In this document: one piece after another, positions 28,864 through 32,373 of the stretch
Layout: every line of letters begins with the position of its first letter
How positions within the stretch are numbered: position 1 is the stretch's first letter
The notes under the pieces: generated by a model
What the model was told of the DNA's origin: nothing
Seen by the model: the letters and a program-made list of their open reading frames with translations, nothing else
Database searches by the model: none
Source of the DNA: Solirubrobacteraceae bacterium
Lineage (GTDB): Bacteria > Actinomycetota > Thermoleophilia > Solirubrobacterales > Solirubrobacteraceae
DNA length: 32,373 bases
NCBI GenBank assembly: GCA_030690545.1
Contig: JAUYGN010000086.1
Coordinates: 1-32,373 of the forward strand
Direction of reading: 5' to 3'
Translations under genes and position numbers: made by a program

Positions 28864-30003
28864 GTGACTGCAATCGACATCGCCATCATCATCTTCGCTG
28901 CGTTCTTCGCGTTCGTCGGTTTCGCGCGTGGGTTTCTCATCGGGGCGCTCTCGCTGGTCGGGTTCGCGGGCGGCGCCTACCTCGGCACGCGGTTCGGTCC
29001 GCACCTGCTCAGCGAGGGCAATGCGTCGCCGTTCGCACCGCTCTTCGGCCTGCTCGGAGCACTGATCGGCGGCGTCATCTTGTCAGCCGGCGCGGAGGGC
29101 ATCGCGGGCGCCATGCGGTCGGGCATCCGCTCACCCGTCTTCGGTGCCGTCGACGGCATGCTGGGCAGCGTGCTGGCGATCGGCCTCGCGCTCGGCCTGG
29201 CGTGGCTCGTCAGCGTGATCGTCCTGCAGACGCCCGGCATCCGCGACTGGCGCGAACCGATCCAGCGCTCGGTGATCCTCAAGGAGCTCAACGCCGTCCT
29301 GCCGTCGGATCGCGTGCTCAAGGCGCTCGCCCGCTTCGACCCGTTTCCGACGATCGACGGTCCGGGCGTCGACGTCGAGCCGCCGCGCGAGTCGGTCGCC
29401 CGCGATCCCGACGTGGAGCGCGCGAGCCGCTCGATCGTGCGCGTGCTGAGCAACTCGTGCGGGCTGGGCGTCGCCGGCTCGGGGTGGGTCGCCGGGCCGG
29501 GAATCGTCGTCACGAACGCGCACGTCGTCGCCGGGTCTCGCAGGACCTCGGTCGAGCCGAACGGCTCCAGCAGCCGCCTCGACGCGACGGCGATCACCTT
29601 CGACGTGCGCAACGACCTCGCGATCCTGCGCGTGCCGTCGCTCGACCGCCCGGCGCTGCGGTTCTCGCGTGACGTCGCGGTCAGCGAGCCGGGCGCGGTG
29701 CTCGGCTTCCCGCTCAACGGGCCCTTCAAGATCCTCCCGGCGCGCGTCGGCAGGACCTCGTCGGTGTTCGCCAACGACGCCTACGGGCGGCGCCTCGTGC
29801 GGCGCACCGTGACCGCCTTCCGCGCCGACGTGCAGCCCGGCAACTCGGGCGGGCCGATCGTCGACGTCGCCGGTCGCGTGTCGGGAACGGTCTTCTCCAA
29901 GCTCGTCGGTCGCAACGCCGGGTACGCGATCCCCAACGGCGTCGTGCGCGAGCGGCTGCGCACGGCCGGCGGCCCGGTCGACACCGGTCGCTGCGTGAGC
30001 TGA
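28864..30003 (+). CDS. MarP-like membrane serine protease (CvpA domain plus trypsin fold)
   Basis: 379 residues. Four hydrophobic helices in the first 122 residues form a CvpA/colicin V domain ('DIAIIIFAAFFAFVGFARGF'). The extracellular chymotrypsin-like domain has His220 ('VTNAHVVAG'), Asp251 ('RNDLAIL') and Ser328 ('QPGNSGGP'). Cys199 and Cys377 match the disulfide that controls mycobacterial MarP. MarP protects against acid and oxidative stress and processes the peptidoglycan hydrolase RipA in mycobacteria; a similar role here is inferred. Start GTG at 28864; TATTGT near 28833-28838 could be the -10. Divergent from the penicillin-binding protein gene. Confidence 0.9.
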   Translation: MTAIDIAIIIFAAFFAFVGFARGFLIGALSLVGFAGGAYLGTRFGPHLLSEGNASPFAPLFGLLGALIGGVILSAGAEGIAGAMRSGIRSPVFGAVDGMLGSVLAIGLALGLAWLVSVIVLQTPGIRDWREPIQRSVILKELNAVLPSDRVLKALARFDPFPTIDGPGVDVEPPRESVARDPDVERASRSIVRVLSNSCGLGVAGSGWVAGPGIVVTNAHVVAGSRRTSVEPNGSSSRLDATAITFDVRNDLAILRVPSLDRPALRFSRDVAVSEPGAVLGFPLNGPFKILPARVGRTSSVFANDAYGRRLVRRTVTAFRADVQPGNSGGPIVDVAGRVSGTVFSKLVGRNAGYAIPNGVVRERLRTAGGPVDTGRCVS

Positions 30004-30053
30004 TCGCGCGGGCGATGCGGAGCGGACCCCGCGAGCTGGCCCGGGGATACCGC

Positions 30054-30059
30054 TACCCT
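30054..30059 (+). promoter_or_regulatory. -10 hexamer TACCCT of the topoisomerase gene
   Basis: TACCCT, 7 nt, then TTG at 30067. Confidence 0.5.
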
Positions 30060-30066
30060 GCGGCCC

Positions 30067-32319
30067 TTGTCCGAGTCAGCATCCAAGACGCTCGTCATCG
30101 CCGAGAAGCCATCCGTCGGCCGTGACCTCACGCGCGTCCTGCCTGGACCGTTCCAGAAGCAGGAGGGCTACCTCGAGGGTCCCGAGCACGTCCTGACGTG
30201 GGCCGTCGGTCACCTCGTCCAGCTCGCCGAGCCCGACGAGTACGACGCGAAGTACAAGAAGTGGCGCATGGCCGACCTGCCGATCGTGCCCGAGAAGTTC
30301 AAGCTCGTCGTGCGCGACGAGCGCTCCAAGAAGCAGATGACGGTCGTCTCCAAGCAGCTCAAGCGCAGCGACGTCGCGACCGTCGTCAACGCCTGCGACG
30401 CCGGTCGCGAGGGCGAGCTGATCTTCGCCTACCTGTTCGAGAAGGCGGGCGCGAAGAAGCCCGTCCAGCGGCTCTGGCTGTCGTCGATGACGAAGGCCGC
30501 GATGCAGCGCGCCTTCACCGAGCTGCGTCCCGCCGCGGAGTTCGCCCAGCTCGAGGCCGCCGCTCGCTCGCGCTCGGAGTCCGACTGGATCGTCGGCATG
30601 AACGCGACGCGCGCGGCGACGATCCGCCTGCGCTCGTCGTTCGACGGCGCCGTCTCGCTCGGCCGCGTGCAGACGCCGACGCTGGCGATCATCACGCGCC
30701 GCGAGGAGGAGATCCGCGCCTTCGTGCCCGAGCCGTACTGGCTCGTCGACGCGCTCTTCGAGGCGCCCGGTGAGCGCAAGTACGAGGGCCGCTACCACGA
30801 TGGCTCCAAGCCGCGGGTCAAGACCGCCGCGGACGCCGACGCGATCGTCGCCGCCGTCCTGGACCAGACCGGCGAGATCACGCAGCTCGAGCGCAAGAAG
30901 CGCTCCGAGCGCGCGCCGCTGCTGTACGACCTCACGTCGCTGCAGCGCGAGGCCAACAGCCGCTTCGGCTTCACCGCGCGCCGCACGCTCGGCGCCGCGC
31001 AGCGCTGCTACGAGGAGCACAAGGTGCTCACCTATCCGCGCACGAGCTCGCGCTACCTGACGAGCGACATGGTCGCCGAGCTCAAGCCGATCGCCGGCCA
31101 CGTCGGCGCCGCCTCACGCGACTACCAGTCCGCCGCCGCCTACGTGCAGGGCCTGGACATGCTGCCGCTCGGACGCGTCGTCGCCGACGACAAGGTCGGC
31201 GATCACCACGCGATCATCCCGACGAACTCCGCGCACGGCCTCGACAAGCTGTCCGACGACGACCGCCGCATCTTCGATCTCGTCGCGCGCCGCTTCCTGG
31301 CCGTCTTCCATCCCGAGGCGGTGTTCGAGAACACGAAGGTCGAGACGACCGTCGCCGGCCACGTCTTCCGCACGCGGGGAAAGGTCCTGCTCGTCCCCGG
31401 CTGGCGCGGCGTCTACGGCGAGCTGGCCGAGTCCAGCAGCGCGACCGACGACGACGAGGGCCGCGACCAGCAGCTGCCGAAGCTCGAGCTCGCCGAGCAG
31501 GTCCGCACGCTCGACGTCAGCTCGGCCGAGAAGGAGACGCAGCCGCCGCGGCGCTACTCCGACGCCTCGCTGCTCGGCGCGATGGAGACCGCCGGCAAGC
31601 TCGTCGACGACGACGAGATGCGCGAGGCGATGAAGGAGTCGGGGATCGGCACGCCGGCGACGCGCGCCTCGATCATCGAGCGCCTGATCGACGTCGGCTA
31701 CGTCGAGCGCGACGCGCGCGCGCTCGTCGCGACCGAGAAGGGGCTGAACGTCATCCGCCTGCTCGGCGCGCACCCGCTGACGTCGCCGTCGCTGACCGGC
31801 GACTGGGAGCAGCGGCTCGGCAAGATCGAGCGCGGTGAGGAGCCGCGCAAGACGTTCATGGCCGACATCAAGGGCTTCGCCGAGTCGACCGTGGCCGAGC
31901 TCGACGCGAAATTGAAGGACGTGCGCATTCCGCGCGCGAACCTCGGTCCATGTCCCGTCTGCGGCAACGACATCGTCGAGAACCGCAAGGGCTACTCCTG
32001 CTGGTCGCGCGAGGATCCCGGTTGCGGATTCGTGATCTGGAAGGCGAAGGCCGGCAAGACGCTGGCGCTCGCGGTCGCCAAGGAGCTGATCGCGACGGGG
32101 CGCACGGCCAAGCCGGTCACGGGCTTCAAGGGGCGCAGCGGGCGCTCGTTCCGTGCCAAGCTGGCGCTGCAGCAGAGCGAGGAGGGCAAGTGGCGGGTGG
32201 AGTTCGATGAGCCGTGGGCGCGGGAGGGCGCCAAGAGCGCGCCCGACCCGGCCGAGGCTGGAGCTGACCCGGCAGAGCAGCGCGCCGCAGCGTCCACAGC
32301 GGCCGAAGCGGCGGCGTAG
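30067..32319 (+). CDS. topB: DNA topoisomerase III (type IA)
   Basis: 750 residues. The Toprim domain starts 'TLVIAEKPSVGRDLTRVL' (Glu13) and has 'NACDAGREGELIF' (Asp111, Glu116). Active-site Tyr323 lies in 'VLTYPRTSSRYL', and 'GIGTPATRASIIERL' is the usual C-terminal-domain motif. A four-cysteine zinc finger ('CPVCGNDIVENRKGYSC' then 'DPGCGFVIW', about 629-658) and an Ala/Glu-rich tail follow. The N-terminal form is that of topoisomerase III, which decatenates DNA and relaxes negative supercoils, rather than TopA. TTG at 30067 is taken as start because of the hexamer at 30054. The gene lies 63 bp after the MarP-like gene. Confidence 0.92.
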   Translation: MSESASKTLVIAEKPSVGRDLTRVLPGPFQKQEGYLEGPEHVLTWAVGHLVQLAEPDEYDAKYKKWRMADLPIVPEKFKLVVRDERSKKQMTVVSKQLKRSDVATVVNACDAGREGELIFAYLFEKAGAKKPVQRLWLSSMTKAAMQRAFTELRPAAEFAQLEAAARSRSESDWIVGMNATRAATIRLRSSFDGAVSLGRVQTPTLAIITRREEEIRAFVPEPYWLVDALFEAPGERKYEGRYHDGSKPRVKTAADADAIVAAVLDQTGEITQLERKKRSERAPLLYDLTSLQREANSRFGFTARRTLGAAQRCYEEHKVLTYPRTSSRYLTSDMVAELKPIAGHVGAASRDYQSAAAYVQGLDMLPLGRVVADDKVGDHHAIIPTNSAHGLDKLSDDDRRIFDLVARRFLAVFHPEAVFENTKVETTVAGHVFRTRGKVLLVPGWRGVYGELAESSSATDDDEGRDQQLPKLELAEQVRTLDVSSAEKETQPPRRYSDASLLGAMETAGKLVDDDEMREAMKESGIGTPATRASIIERLIDVGYVERDARALVATEKGLNVIRLLGAHPLTSPSLTGDWEQRLGKIERGEEPRKTFMADIKGFAESTVAELDAKLKDVRIPRANLGPCPVCGNDIVENRKGYSCWSREDPGCGFVIWKAKAGKTLALAVAKELIATGRTAKPVTGFKGRSGRSFRAKLALQQSEEGKWRVEFDEPWAREGAKSAPDPAEAGADPAEQRAAASTAAEAAA

Positions 32320-32333
32320 CCGCCGTCACCGCG

Positions 32334-32354
32334 GGCGCCACCGCGCGGGGCGCC
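32334..32354. terminator. Possible hairpin after topB
   Basis: GGCGCC (32334-32339) and GGCGCC (32349-32354), self-complementary, 9-nt loop, 15 bp after the topB stop. Short and GC-only, so tentative. Confidence 0.3.
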
Positions 32355-32373
32355 TGCTGGCGGGCGGCGCGCT

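Noticed and set aside
1-32373. tRNA, rRNA, CRISPR, insertion sequence or prophage
   Set aside because: No cloverleaf with a T-arm, no repeat-spacer array, no transposase or integrase motif and no phage structural genes were seen on either strand.

Overview
The window is very GC-rich (codon third positions almost all G or C) and densely packed. Only one gap, 21867-22183, exceeds 300 bp. Gene content points to an actinobacterium: PspA with PspAA, PspAB next to HtpX, a MarP-type CvpA-protease, a penicillin-binding protein with an NTF2-like N-terminal domain, and lysA-hom-thrC-thrB. The style best fits the Thermoleophilia/Solirubrobacterales branch, but that placement is inferred from gene content and base usage. 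No rRNA, tRNA, CRISPR array, insertion sequence or phage gene was seen, so this looks like ordinary chromosome.

Layout. 1-2.3 kb: 3' part of a family-4 glycosyltransferase, a signal-less cobalamin/siderophore-type binding protein and a divergent pterin carbinolamine dehydratase. 2.5-4.8 kb: a 3-hydroxyacyl-CoA dehydrogenase divergent from a thiolase, then a 52-residue membrane protein. 4.9-10.1 kb: an enolase-superfamily enzyme, a lipoprotein glycosidase, exonuclease VII (xseA-xseB), a small unknown gene and a cell-wall-binding-repeat-like lipoprotein. 10.3-15.2 kb: an envelope block with pspA-pspAA converging on htpX-pspAB, then an M23 endopeptidase preceded by a structured leader, then lgt. 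15.2-17.7 kb: a zinc/manganese-type ABC transporter (permease, ATPase, permease) behind a Zur-like operator. 17.8-24.0 kb: an MpsC-family gene with a hairpin-rich leader, lysA, hom, two small genes, and thrC-thrB. 24.1-27.0 kb: an orphan ParA behind a zinc-ribbon/FHA protein, a CxxC protein, an SRPBCC protein and a lipoprotein. 27.0-32.3 kb: a penicillin-binding protein divergent from a MarP-like protease, then a topoisomerase III.

How the genes work together. Two themes dominate. One is envelope maintenance and stress: Psp proteins, HtpX, M23, Lgt, PBP, MarP and several lipoproteins. The other is aspartate-family amino acid synthesis: lysA, hom, thrC and thrB.

The most useful pattern in the DNA is a TANNNT hexamer ending 7-11 nt before the start codon of at least 13 genes on both strands. 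Such genes mostly lack a Shine-Dalgarno sequence and are probably transcribed without a leader. This motif fixes several start codons (M23, lysA, the first ABC permease, topB). In three places the TAG of the hexamer is also the stop codon of the upstream gene. No single spectacular new system is evident. The best leads are the leaderless promoter architecture, the structured leader before the M23 gene, the perfect 14-bp inverted repeat before thrC, and the zinc-ribbon/FHA-ParA pair.
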